From Desulfuromonadales bacterium (GTDB lineage: Bacteria > Desulfobacterota > Desulfuromonadia > Desulfuromonadales > BM103): a stretch of 7,917 nt of DNA. Below the pieces are notes generated by a model. The model saw nothing but the letters and a program-made list of their open reading frames with translations, was not told the DNA's origin and searched no databases. Within the stretch, counting starts at the first letter, position 1. Every line of letters begins with the position of its first letter. The position numbers and the translations under genes were made by a program. The DNA is taken from the NCBI GenBank assembly GCA_030614505.1, contig JAUWTX010000079.1:1-7917 (forward strand), read 5' to 3'. Below are positions 1 to 6,738 of this stretch, in pieces.

Positions 1-2524
1 GCGGGTCGTACGTGAAATTGAGATCGAAACGCTCATCTCCCAGGCCAATCTCGGCAACCGGATCCACCAAAGGAGGATCAACCAATGTCGGGAACGGAGA
101 GAAGTTTCCGACCATAGCAACATTGGGTGGGGTGTAGTTAAGACCGGGCTCTATCTCTACAGGCAGGTTAAAGGTGATTGCTGAATTGGCTTCATCCACC
201 TCGGAAGCAAAGAGGTCTTCCGTGGACGTATCCACCAACTCAGCGTGAGTGACCCCGGCATCGAGAGTCAGGGTGCTGGTGATTTCCAGGGTTTCAGCGC
301 CGGTTGTTGCCAGCTGTATGTTCGTTCCATCGGCACTCGCTACCACCAGGCCAGATAACCCGGCGTTTCCGAGAGCTCGATTTACGTCTTTGACCAGGTC
401 ATCGATGTCTTCGTTGAGTGTAGTCAAACTGAATTCGAGAACCGAAGAGTCCTTGGCCAGCAGGACAATCTTGTTGCCAACCACAGTGACGTCGAGTTTG
501 TCTTCGCCAAGGGCGGTATCAATCGCAGCATTGATGTCGGAGGCAAGCAGCCCCGAATCACCACGATTATTGTCCATCACCGTGACTGGAACAGTCGTCG
601 TAGTAACGCCTCCGTCATCAATGGATACCGTTAGCTTGAAATGTGCGTTACCACTGAGATCCGTGTTGGAGATCGTAGCATCAGCCGTCAGGATTAAAGT
701 CGTTTCGTCTCCAGTTTCAAAGCCAAGGTATGCGGTGGTTTCTCCATCGGCATTGGTAATCTTAATCGCTGAAACGGTTGGGTCGGCAGCCGTGAGGGCA
801 ATCTTGCCGCCTTGGTCCTCTGCTGAAATCAGGGTGTTCAATCCAGCGGTAGTTAGAGCAACATTGACATCGGCAACGAGATCAGCAATCGAGGTATTCG
901 GGTTAGCTCCTGTGAGAGCCTCTGAAACATTAACAGCAGTCGCAGCTGTCACAGTCCCGTCGCTCTTTGTCACCTGGACAAAGAATTTTGCAAGATTATC
1001 TCCACCGATCACGCCATCGGCAGGCACAAGTTTATTACCAACCAGGTCCGGCAGGACTGCATCCTGGTTATCGTCGAAGCCTATCTCTGTCTGGGACGGA
1101 TCCGGGAAAGCGACCGTCACCAGTTCCGGCAGGGCTCCATCTACCGAAAGCAGAAAGCTTATATCCGAGGGGAATTCAAAAGCGCCAGGGTCTGCAGAGA
1201 GAACACCGGTAGCACTCCAGCTCTCGTTGGCAAAGCCGAGTGGTGTACTGGTCGTTGACACCAGGGTGAACTGAATCTGGTCTGAACCGGTCAGGCTGGC
1301 CGTGATAAAATCACCAAGCCCGGCATCATCCAGAGCCGTATTGACATCATCTACAAGGTCGTTCAGGTTATCCCGGTCATTGTCCGGAACAAGAACCTCG
1401 GTCGCGATACCGGCATTGCCGATCCGTAGCACAAAACCAGCATCATGAGCCAGATCAGCATCAGGAATTACTGACCAGCCGATTACGACACCCGAAACCT
1501 CCTCATCACCGTATTGACCTTCACTGAGACCAAGGACTTCAGGAGAATCGGGGTCGATCAGCTCTGTACCGATCGTGGCCTGGTAGTCGATATCACCATT
1601 GACGACATCGACACCAAGGAAGCCAATATGCAGATTGAAATCAACATCTGCGTCATGCCCTTCTGCGCTGATCTGCAAATCATCAGACTTGCGGATAAAG
1701 AAATCGCCAGCATCAAGCGTCTCACCTAGTGATTCCTGCCCACCGGTACGCACGCCAAAGGTAAAACCGAACGCCAATACTGCATCGATTGGAATCTCGG
1801 GGCTGGTCCTGTCGTCATAATCACCCGTGAAGTACAGGAGTTTCAGAGCATCGGCTTCGGTTCCCAGATCAATCGCCAGATCTTGTGAGACTGTCAGTGT
1901 GAAATCAACATCAAAAACCAGGTCTGCAACAGGTTCTGTCCCGGTGAGATCGGTTGCACCAGTCACATCCAGAATTGCGGTAATTTCAGAACCGTCCGCT
2001 GTGATGAAGGTGAACTCTTCGTATATATCGTCCAGGAAAGTAACGAAGTCTCCCGTATCATCGGAGGCTGAATATGTTCCCAGTTTGGATTCAAGTTCCC
2101 CGATGAGCCAACCCTGTATAAACTCACCCGCATCGACGACTCCATCACCCCCGTCGAGGCTTTGCAGCTCAACTTCGCTACCGGTCACGCTTTCATCATC
2201 ATTAGTATCAACGGCAATTGAGAAAAGAGAGCCAAGGGTCGGAGCAACCTGCGTGGCCCCTTCCCCTTCCTGCTCTATCTGCACGATAAACGGCAGCTGA
2301 GTCGCAAAAGCATCTTCTGCGGTAAGAAATTCCTCAAACCGATCACCAAACTGATCAAGCCCATCAGCCAGTGCGCCTGCTGAAAGGGACGAAAAATCAG
2401 CAGAGAGGAGAATCCGTGGTTCCAGGTTTTCAAAGAGGGTCTTGCGACGTGGGGGATGGCTGACTCTGCGTGGAATTGACTGACGATCAAAAAAACGGGG
2501 CAAACTCCATTTATTCCGTGCCAT
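1..2524 (-). CDS. LEPR-XLL domain giant repeat protein, N-terminal part (3' end outside window)
   Basis: An open frame of 841 codons runs on the minus strand from ATG 2524-2522 to the window edge without a stop, so only the N-terminal part is visible. The start is fixed by a perfect AGGAGG five bases upstream. Residues 1-29 are basic, followed by LFENLEPRILLSADFSS. LEPRILLSAD at residues 34-43 is the LEPR-XLL signature that marks the N terminus of very large, probably exported bacterial proteins. The rest is acidic, rich in Asp, Thr and Gly, and beta-like. Four degenerate repeats of the type DLVxDVNxALxxAGL start at residues 389, 548, 663 and 709. A degenerate EF-hand-like stretch (LDGGDGVVDAGEF) lies near residues 123-135. 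No Cys occurs in the visible part. Family knowledge plus composition suggest a surface or secreted adhesin or matrix protein; this is inference. The upstream GEMM-I riboswitch indicates second-messenger control. There is no transmembrane segment and no classical signal peptide in the visible part. Confidence 0.88.
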   Translation of the reverse strand, partial: MARNKWSLPRFFDRQSIPRRVSHPPRRKTLFENLEPRILLSADFSSLSAGALADGLDQFGDRFEEFLTAEDAFATQLPFIVQIEQEGEGATQVAPTLGSLFSIAVDTNDDESVTGSEVELQSLDGGDGVVDAGEFIQGWLIGELESKLGTYSASDDTGDFVTFLDDIYEEFTFITADGSEITAILDVTGATDLTGTEPVADLVFDVDFTLTVSQDLAIDLGTEADALKLLYFTGDYDDRTSPEIPIDAVLAFGFTFGVRTGGQESLGETLDAGDFFIRKSDDLQISAEGHDADVDFNLHIGFLGVDVVNGDIDYQATIGTELIDPDSPEVLGLSEGQYGDEEVSGVVIGWSVIPDADLAHDAGFVLRIGNAGIATEVLVPDNDRDNLNDLVDDVNTALDDAGLGDFITASLTGSDQIQFTLVSTTSTPLGFANESWSATGVLSADPGAFEFPSDISFLLSVDGALPELVTVAFPDPSQTEIGFDDNQDAVLPDLVGNKLVPADGVIGGDNLAKFFVQVTKSDGTVTAATAVNVSEALTGANPNTSIADLVADVNVALTTAGLNTLISAEDQGGKIALTAADPTVSAIKITNADGETTAYLGFETGDETTLILTADATISNTDLSGNAHFKLTVSIDDGGVTTTTVPVTVMDNNRGDSGLLASDINAAIDTALGEDKLDVTVVGNKIVLLAKDSSVLEFSLTTLNEDIDDLVKDVNRALGNAGLSGLVVASADGTNIQLATTGAETLEITSTLTLDAGVTHAELVDTSTEDLFASEVDEANSAITFNLPVEIEPGLNYTPPNVAMVGNFSPFPTLVDPPLVDPVAEIGLGDERFDLNFTYDP

Positions 2525-2529
2525 GTTGT

Positions 2530-2535
2530 CCTCCT
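2530..2535 (-). promoter_or_regulatory. Ribosome binding site of the LEPR-XLL gene
   Basis: The minus strand reads AGGAGG, then a 5-base spacer ACAAC, then ATG. It decides the start of the large minus-strand gene over other in-frame starts. Confidence 0.85.
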
Positions 2536-2661
2536 GAACCTTTGAACTTCCCAGAAACCAAAAATCAGCAGAAACATAAAAAATATTCAGTTTTCTAGTG
2601 GCAGAGGCGAGCTGAAACCGTGTGAAACCAAGACATTAGATACAGCAGGAGGGGATACATC
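2536..2661 (-). other. Leader between riboswitch terminator and LEPR-XLL gene
   Basis: This is the untranslated stretch of about 125 nt between the U-tract of the riboswitch terminator and the ribosome binding site. It is AT-rich in its gene-proximal half. I see no further strong hairpin, promoter or small gene in it. A short reading frame in another phase that begins here overlaps the start of the large gene and resembles nothing known to me. Confidence 0.5.
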
Positions 2662-2706
2662 AAAAAAACGCCAACCTGCCATTGAAGTTTCCTTCGGCAG
2701 CTCGGC
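2662..2706 (-). terminator. Intrinsic terminator, expression platform of the GEMM-I riboswitch
   Basis: On the minus strand GCCGAGCUGCC (2706-2696) pairs with GGCAGGUUGGC (2680-2670) over 11 positions, with one G-G mismatch and one G-U. Nested in it is GAAG-GAAA-CUUC (2695-2684), a perfect 4-bp hairpin with a GNRA tetraloop, followed by a 3-nt bulge. The hairpin is followed by G and seven U residues (2668-2662), the classical Rho-independent layout. The 5' strand of the terminator is the same sequence that closes the 3' side of the riboswitch aptamer. Aptamer folding and terminator formation should therefore exclude each other, so ligand binding should allow read-through into the LEPR-XLL gene (an ON switch). 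Confidence 0.82.
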
Positions 2707-2796
2707 TATCATCTCTCCATCAGGATGTTGTCTGACGGAGCCAGACCCGTCGCTTTCCGTCCTCTCCTCTCGGGGAGTTTGGCCTTTCGGGAGGTA
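2690..2796 (-). ncRNA. GEMM-I cyclic-dinucleotide riboswitch aptamer
   Basis: Read on the minus strand, the leader has the GEMM-I order of elements. GGC-CAAA is followed by the P2 hairpin CUCCCC-GAGA-GGAGAG (2777-2762; GNRA loop, one C-A mismatch). Then comes the core GACGGAAAGCG (2761-2751, against the usual GACGCAAAGCC) and ACGGGUCU. Next is a P3 extension in which CUCCGUCAG (2740-2732) pairs all nine bases with CUGAUGGAG (2723-2715), flanked by GUCU/AGAU. AUAGCCGAGCUGCCG closes the 3' side, like the family's AUAGCCGGGUUGCCG. GEMM-I RNAs bind c-di-GMP, and some variants in Geobacter relatives bind cyclic GMP-AMP. Two core bases and an extra C beside the CAAA depart from the consensus, and the outer P1 stem is weak, so ligand identity cannot be read off. 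The promoter lies immediately upstream and a terminator immediately downstream. Confidence 0.85.
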
Positions 2797-2808
2797 TGGA
2801 TAAATTCA

Positions 2809-2863
2809 CTTATATCACCGTACAATAGGGTGTCAATCCCCTGCTGCATTTTTTTAAAAAAAA
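2809..2863 (-). promoter_or_regulatory. Strong sigma-70 promoter with extended -10 and A/T tract upstream, driving riboswitch and LEPR-XLL gene
   Basis: On the minus strand TTGACA (2836-2831) is a perfect -35. After a 16-base spacer comes TATAAG (2814-2809), five of six matches to the -10, preceded by TG one base upstream (extended -10). An A/T run (A7/T8, 2849-2863) sits upstream of the -35 where an UP element would be. Initiation is expected near 2801-2803, a few bases before the riboswitch, as expected for a riboswitch leader. The transcription start is inferred. Confidence 0.75.
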
Positions 2864-2907
2864 CCGTAAAATAGGTAGTTAGGCGATTATTGTGCTAAGT
2901 ATAGGGA

Positions 2908-2918
2908 ATCTTTACGTG
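2908..2918. repeat. 11-bp direct repeat ATCTTTACGTG, copy 1 (copy 2 at 3385-3395)
   Basis: ATCTTTACGTG occurs exactly at 2908-2918 and again at 3385-3395, bracketing the 20-bp tandem repeats and the CMD selenoprotein gene. It may be a binding site, a duplication footprint or coincidence. The sequence alone does not decide. Confidence 0.4.
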
Positions 2919-2949
2919 TCAGGAAAACGGCGGGGACATTTTAATATTG

Positions 2950-2978
2950 TTGAAAATTAACGAACAATTTGTTACACA
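2950..2978 (+). promoter_or_regulatory. Candidate promoter for the selenium gene cluster
   Basis: TTGAAA (2950-2955), a 17-base spacer and TACACA (2973-2978) make a plausible but weak sigma-70 promoter about 95 bases upstream of the CMD gene. It is the best plus-strand candidate I see in the AT-rich part of the intergenic region. The -10 is poor and other sites are possible. Confidence 0.3.
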
Positions 2979-3035
2979 GGCAACTGGGGAATTCTGAGAC
3001 AGGCACCAGGGAAACGAGACTGGCACCGGGGAAAC
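2976..3035. repeat. Tandem 20-bp repeat, two good copies plus one degenerate copy
   Basis: GAGACAGGCACCAGGGAAAC (2996-3015) is followed directly by GAGACTGGCACCGGGGAAAC (3016-3035); 18 of 20 bases match. A decayed unit (ACAGGCAACTGGGGA, from 2976) precedes them. The GGGGACAGGCACC-like core resembles dispersed intergenic repeats seen in many proteobacterial genomes, which is recollection rather than a search result. It could equally be a regulator site upstream of the selenium genes. Confidence 0.6.
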
Positions 3036-3072
3036 CCGATAGCCAAAACGCACATGAGAGCTCTATCAACCG

Positions 3073-3369
3073 ATGCTGCCGCCCAAACAACATAAAGCCT
3101 ACTGCGATTTCTACGATGTCGTCCGCAACGAGGAACATCTCGATGCCCGCACCACGGCAATGATCGGACTGGCTGCGGCCTTGGCCAGGGAATGTCAGCC
3201 ATGAGTCGAGCACTACCTTGGCGTGGCCAGGGAACAAAACATCTCGGACAAAGAAATCGGCGCCATCCAGGGGATCGTCATGGCGGTTTCCGCCGGCAAG
3301 ATCAATTCCTTGATGCGCGAATTCACACCCGCCTCGCAAGGCGAACCCACCCAGGCCTCTCAAGACTGA
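3073..3369 (+). CDS. CMD/AhpD-like selenoprotein with CxxU redox motif (in-frame UGA = Sec at codon 44)
   Basis: Reading TGA 3202-3204 as selenocysteine gives a 98-residue protein from ATG 3073 to TGA 3367-3369. The residues around it, ALAREC-QP-U-VEHYLGVAREQNISDKEI, fit the carboxymuconolactone decarboxylase (CMD)/AhpD-like core without gaps; the family form is CQPCxEYH followed by KAxExGISDEEI. UGA therefore sits exactly on the second Cys of the CxxC. Similarity continues on both sides (MIGLAAALA before, IGAIQGIVMAVSAGK after), which argues against a nonsense mutation. Likely role, by family: a small thiol/selenol oxidoreductase or peroxidase partner in the cytoplasm. The substrate is unknown. 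The His normally four residues after the second Cys is Tyr here, with His one residue earlier. The upstream in-frame stop is 3055-3057. The ribosome binding site is weak, so the start is less sure than the core. The gene ends 45 nt before selA with no terminator between, suggesting co-transcription. Confidence 0.82.
3205..3232 (+). promoter_or_regulatory. Candidate bacterial SECIS hairpin of the CMD selenoprotein gene
   Basis: Directly 3' of the UGA, CCUUGGC (3216-3222) pairs all seven bases with GCCAGGG (3226-3232), including one U-G wobble. They close a three-base loop GUG (3223-3225). The loop starts 19 bases after the UGA, and a G/U opens the loop as in known SelB-binding bacterial SECIS elements. 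The element is inside the coding sequence, as expected for bacteria. Confidence 0.65.
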
Positions 3370-3402
3370 ACCTCTCACCAAGACATCTTTACGTGAAAAA
3401 CC

Positions 3403-3411
3403 AGGAGGTGA
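3403..3411 (+). promoter_or_regulatory. Ribosome binding site of selA
   Basis: AGGAGGTGA is a near-perfect match to the 16S 3' end. GGAGG ends six bases before ATG 3415, which fixes the selA start. It is far stronger than the sites of its neighbours. Confidence 0.85.
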
Positions 3412-3414
3412 TGC

Positions 3415-4830
3415 ATGTCTGATCGCCGCGCACTATTGCGTACACTACCCTCCATTGATCGGCTGTTAAGCACGCCGCTGCTTACTGAACTTGAGCAGAC
3501 ACAGCCACACATCCTGATCCGTGCAGCGGCCCAGAATACGGTGGAGGATCTGCGTCGCCAGATTCTCGATGACCAGGCCGCACTCCCCGATCTAGATCTG
3601 AACGCCGTTGCCACCCTGATCGCCGCCCGGGTCGTACAGATGGCCAAGCCATCGTTGCGCAAGGTCATCAATGTTACCGGCACCCTGCTGCACACAAACC
3701 TCGGCCGGGCGCCACTCTGTAAAGAGGCACTGCAGGCGATCAAGGATGTCGCCCAGGGATATTCCAATCTCGAGTATGACCTTGATGAAGGTAAGCGGGG
3801 CAAACGGTTCACTCACGTTGAGGAGTTGATCTGCAAACTGACCGGTGGCGAGGCAGCCACTGTGGTCAACAACAACGCCGGGGCCGTTATGCTCGCCCTG
3901 GCCGCCCTGGCCGGTGGTCGCAGCGCCCTGGTTTCACGCGGCGAATTGATCGAAATCGGCGGCTCCTTCCGCATTCCTGACATTATGGCCGCCAGCGGAG
4001 TCGATCTGGTCGAAGTCGGCACCACCAACAAGACTCATCTCAAGGATTATGCGGGTGCAATCGATGACAAGACAGCGCTGATACTCAAAGTACATACCAG
4101 CAACTACCGCATCCTCGGCTTCACAGAAGCTGTGGCCGGTGAAAAGCTGGCTGAACTAGCCCATCAACATGACATTCCGGTTCTCGAAGATCTTGGCAGC
4201 GGCCTTTTGATGGATTTGACTTCCTTCGGTCTGCCGCGCGAACCGACTGTGCGAGAGACCTTAAAGACCGGCATCGACCTGGTCACCTTCAGCGGCGACA
4301 AGCTGCTGGGCGGGCCCCAGGCCGGGATCATCGTCGGTAATCGGGACGTGATCGACAAGGTGCGCAAACATCCCATAGCCCGAGCTTTGCGCATTGACAA
4401 ACTGACCCTGGCAGCACTCGAGGCAACGCTGAGACAATATCTTGATCCGCAGAAGGCATTAGACAAGATCCCTGTCCTGAGAATGCTCTCTCTGCCTGTT
4501 GCTGAACTGCAGCAGCGTTGCGAGGCTTTGCTGCCCCGGTTGACGGAAGTGATCGGCAACGCTGCTGATGCTATCATCATCGAAGCAACCGCCACCGTCG
4601 GTGGTGGTGCTTTACCACTGGCTGAGCTACCCGGACGAGTCATTGCCCTGGCACCAAAGGATATGTCACTGAACGAGCTGACGACCCGGCTGCGCAGCTG
4701 CGAACCGGCGGTGGTCGGTCGCATCCAGGATGATAAGTTTTTGATTGATCCGCGGACTCTCAGTTCTGATGATGAAGTGTTTTTGCTGCAGGCGTTGCAG
4801 CAGGTTTTCAGCCTGGAAAGATGCTTATGA
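3415..4830 (+). CDS. selA: L-seryl-tRNA(Sec) selenium transferase SelA
   Basis: SelA is the cytoplasmic PLP enzyme that converts Ser-tRNA(Sec) to Sec-tRNA(Sec) with selenophosphate. The product has 471 residues, close to the usual length of about 460. The N terminus carries the family's LPSIDRLL (residues 11-18). INVTGTLLHTNLGRAPL (85-101) and the Asn-rich VVNNNAGAVML (150-160) are typical SelA blocks. TFSGDKLLGGPQAG (291-304) holds the PLP lysine, Lys296, at the position known for the family. The ending DKFLIDPRTL followed by DDEVFLLQAL is also family-like. It follows the CMD selenoprotein gene by 45 nt, and its stop codon overlaps the selB start as ATGA. It is intact, with no frameshift. 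Confidence 0.97.
   Translation: MSDRRALLRTLPSIDRLLSTPLLTELEQTQPHILIRAAAQNTVEDLRRQILDDQAALPDLDLNAVATLIAARVVQMAKPSLRKVINVTGTLLHTNLGRAPLCKEALQAIKDVAQGYSNLEYDLDEGKRGKRFTHVEELICKLTGGEAATVVNNNAGAVMLALAALAGGRSALVSRGELIEIGGSFRIPDIMAASGVDLVEVGTTNKTHLKDYAGAIDDKTALILKVHTSNYRILGFTEAVAGEKLAELAHQHDIPVLEDLGSGLLMDLTSFGLPREPTVRETLKTGIDLVTFSGDKLLGGPQAGIIVGNRDVIDKVRKHPIARALRIDKLTLAALEATLRQYLDPQKALDKIPVLRMLSLPVAELQQRCEALLPRLTEVIGNAADAIIIEATATVGGGALPLAELPGRVIALAPKDMSLNELTTRLRSCEPAVVGRIQDDKFLIDPRTLSSDDEVFLLQALQQVFSLERCL
4815..4820 (+). promoter_or_regulatory. Ribosome binding site deciding the selB start
   Basis: GGAAAG inside the end of selA lies six bases before ATG 4827 but directly abuts ATG 4821. The spacing favours 4827, whose ATG forms an ATGA overlap with the selA stop (4828-4830), a usual translational-coupling junction. 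Confidence 0.6.
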
Positions 4831-6737
4831 ACAACTCCACCCGCTACCACATAATCGGCACAGCCGGACACGTCGATCACGGCAAAACGGTCCTGATCAA
4901 CAAACTCACCGGCATCAATACCGACCGTCTCAAAGAAGAACAGGAGCGCGGTATTTCTATTGAGCTCGGCTTCGCCCCCTTCAAACAGGCTGACGGCAGC
5001 ATGGTTGGCGTGGTCGACGTTCCCGGTCATGAGAAGTTCATTCACAACATGCTTGCCGGTATCGGTGGCATCGACCTGGTCCTGCTGGTGGTCGATGTGA
5101 ACGAGGGCGTCATGCAGCAGACCCGCGAGCATCTGCAGATTCTGCAACTGCTGCAGATCCCGCGCGGCATCCTGGTGCTGACCAAGTGCGATCTGGCCGA
5201 AGAAGACTGGATCGACATCGTCGAAGAAGAGGTGCGCGAAACTCTTGAGGGGACCTTCCTTGCTGATGCACCTTGTTGCAGAGTCTCAGCGATTCAGGGT
5301 GACGGTATAGAGGAACTTCGACAGACCATCCAGGAGATCCTCAAAGAGCTACCGCCGCGAGACGAGGATGGCCCCACCCGCCTGCCGATCGACCGTCATT
5401 TCACCATCAGCGGCTTCGGCACAGTGGTCACCGGTACCCTGCTCTCCGGCCGCATCAAGGTCGGCGATACCGTCGAAGTCCTGCCACCTGGAGAGACGGT
5501 TCGGGTACGTGAGATACAGGTACATGGGGAAAAAGCTGACGTCGCTCGAGCCGGGCAACGGGTTGCTCTCAATCTGGCCGGCCTGGAACGGAGTAATCTC
5601 GTCCGCGGTGCAGTGGTCGCCACCCCCGGCTTCTTTACTATGACCGAGCGTTTTGACGCCCGACTCAACCTGCTGCAAGAGGCACCACGACCACTCAAGT
5701 TCCGTGATCCGGTCCACCTGCACATGGGAACCGCCAAGGTCACTGCCCGGGTGGCGCTACTTGACCGGGATGAGATGGAGCCAGGTGAAAGTGTGCTGGC
5801 GCAATTCCACCTCGACAACCCGATGGTCGCCCATCGTCAGGATCGCTTCATTGTTCGTTCCTATTCACCGATGACCACTATCGGCGGCGGTCAAATTATT
5901 GATCCGGACCCGGTCAAACACAAGCGTTTCCGCGATGAGGTGATGCGGGCACTCAAGGAACTGGAATCGGGAGAAGGCTCGTTCATCGTGCAGAAGCTCG
6001 CTGAGCTCGGCTGCGTCAAATTGAAGGAACTGGAGCAGGCCTCAGGCTTGGGCCGTGAACGTATTACCGCGTTACTGGAAAATCTGGCCGCAGCAGATCA
6101 GGTCTGCCGGATCGGCGACCAATGGGTCACAGTCGAAACAGCACGTGCCTGGCATCGCGTCCTGGTGGAAACGGTTGATAACTACCATCGAGACCATGCC
6201 CTACAACCCGGAATTCCTCACGCCACCCTCAAAGCCACCCTGCCGACCAAGGTTGCGCCCAAAGCTTTCGAACAACTCCTCGGTGATCTCATCAAGGACG
6301 GGCAACTGGCACAGCGTGGCGAATGGGTCGCTCAACCAGATTTTACACCCAATCCAACCGAGGAGCAGAAGCAACTACTGCAAAAGCTGGAGAAGGTCTA
6401 TCTTGATGCCGGCTTCGAGGCGAAAGGCCGGGTTGACATGCTGGCCCTGGCAAGAGTACCGGACGCACAGGTCGAGTCCCTGCTCGCCTTCCTCTTCGCT
6501 AATGGCATCCTGGTTCGACTCAATGACGACTCATTGATTCACAGAGAGACATATCAGAAGGCTTTGGTCGCTCTCAAGAATCACTTTGCCAACAAAGAAA
6601 CCTTGACGCTGGCCGAATTCCGTGACTTGATCGGCAGCGCCCGCAAGCAGACTCAGGCGATTCTGGAACTGTTCGACAGCCTCAAGTACACTATGCGGAA
6701 AGGGGATGTGCGGGTTGCCTGGCAAATACCGAAATAA
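4827..6737 (+). CDS. selB: Selenocysteine-specific translation elongation factor SelB
   Basis: SelB is the GTPase that carries Sec-tRNA(Sec) to UGA codons on the ribosome by binding the SECIS hairpin. The product has 636 residues from ATG 4827; ATG 4821 would add two. The EF-Tu-like G domain shows G1 GTAGHVDHGKT (11-21), a switch I region ending ERGISIELGFA, G3 DVPGHEKF (64-71), G4 TKCD (119-122) and G5 SAI (154-156). Beta-barrel domains follow (about 180-345; FTISGFGTVVTGTLLSG is the domain II opening). The C-terminal half (about 365-636) is the winged-helix array that binds SECIS RNA, including a late RDLIGSARKQTQAILELFD helix. Length and order are normal. It is translationally coupled to selA. 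The two selenoprotein hairpins in this cluster (at 3205 and 6867) are its likely local targets. Confidence 0.97.
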   Translation: MNNSTRYHIIGTAGHVDHGKTVLINKLTGINTDRLKEEQERGISIELGFAPFKQADGSMVGVVDVPGHEKFIHNMLAGIGGIDLVLLVVDVNEGVMQQTREHLQILQLLQIPRGILVLTKCDLAEEDWIDIVEEEVRETLEGTFLADAPCCRVSAIQGDGIEELRQTIQEILKELPPRDEDGPTRLPIDRHFTISGFGTVVTGTLLSGRIKVGDTVEVLPPGETVRVREIQVHGEKADVARAGQRVALNLAGLERSNLVRGAVVATPGFFTMTERFDARLNLLQEAPRPLKFRDPVHLHMGTAKVTARVALLDRDEMEPGESVLAQFHLDNPMVAHRQDRFIVRSYSPMTTIGGGQIIDPDPVKHKRFRDEVMRALKELESGEGSFIVQKLAELGCVKLKELEQASGLGRERITALLENLAAADQVCRIGDQWVTVETARAWHRVLVETVDNYHRDHALQPGIPHATLKATLPTKVAPKAFEQLLGDLIKDGQLAQRGEWVAQPDFTPNPTEEQKQLLQKLEKVYLDAGFEAKGRVDMLALARVPDAQVESLLAFLFANGILVRLNDDSLIHRETYQKALVALKNHFANKETLTLAEFRDLIGSARKQTQAILELFDSLKYTMRKGDVRVAWQIPK

Positions 6738-6738
6738 C

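Noticed and set aside
249..1274. 341-codon plus-strand open frame
   Set aside because: Ser/Val-rich, low-complexity antisense shadow of the LEPR-XLL gene, with no family resemblance and no ribosome binding site.
2976..3035. CRISPR array
   Set aside because: The repeats are tandem without spacers and only two to three units long.
3073..3369. Reading the CMD gene as a pseudogene broken by a nonsense TGA at 3202
   Set aside because: The UGA falls exactly on the second redox Cys, is followed by a hairpin, has intact family-like sequence on both sides, and sits beside selA/selB/selD.
2941..3381. 146-codon minus-strand open frame
   Set aside because: It runs antisense through the CMD selenoprotein and the 20-bp repeats and resembles no family; the plus-strand reading explains the region better.
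4164..5147. 327-codon minus-strand open frame
   Set aside because: Antisense to the well-supported selA and selB.
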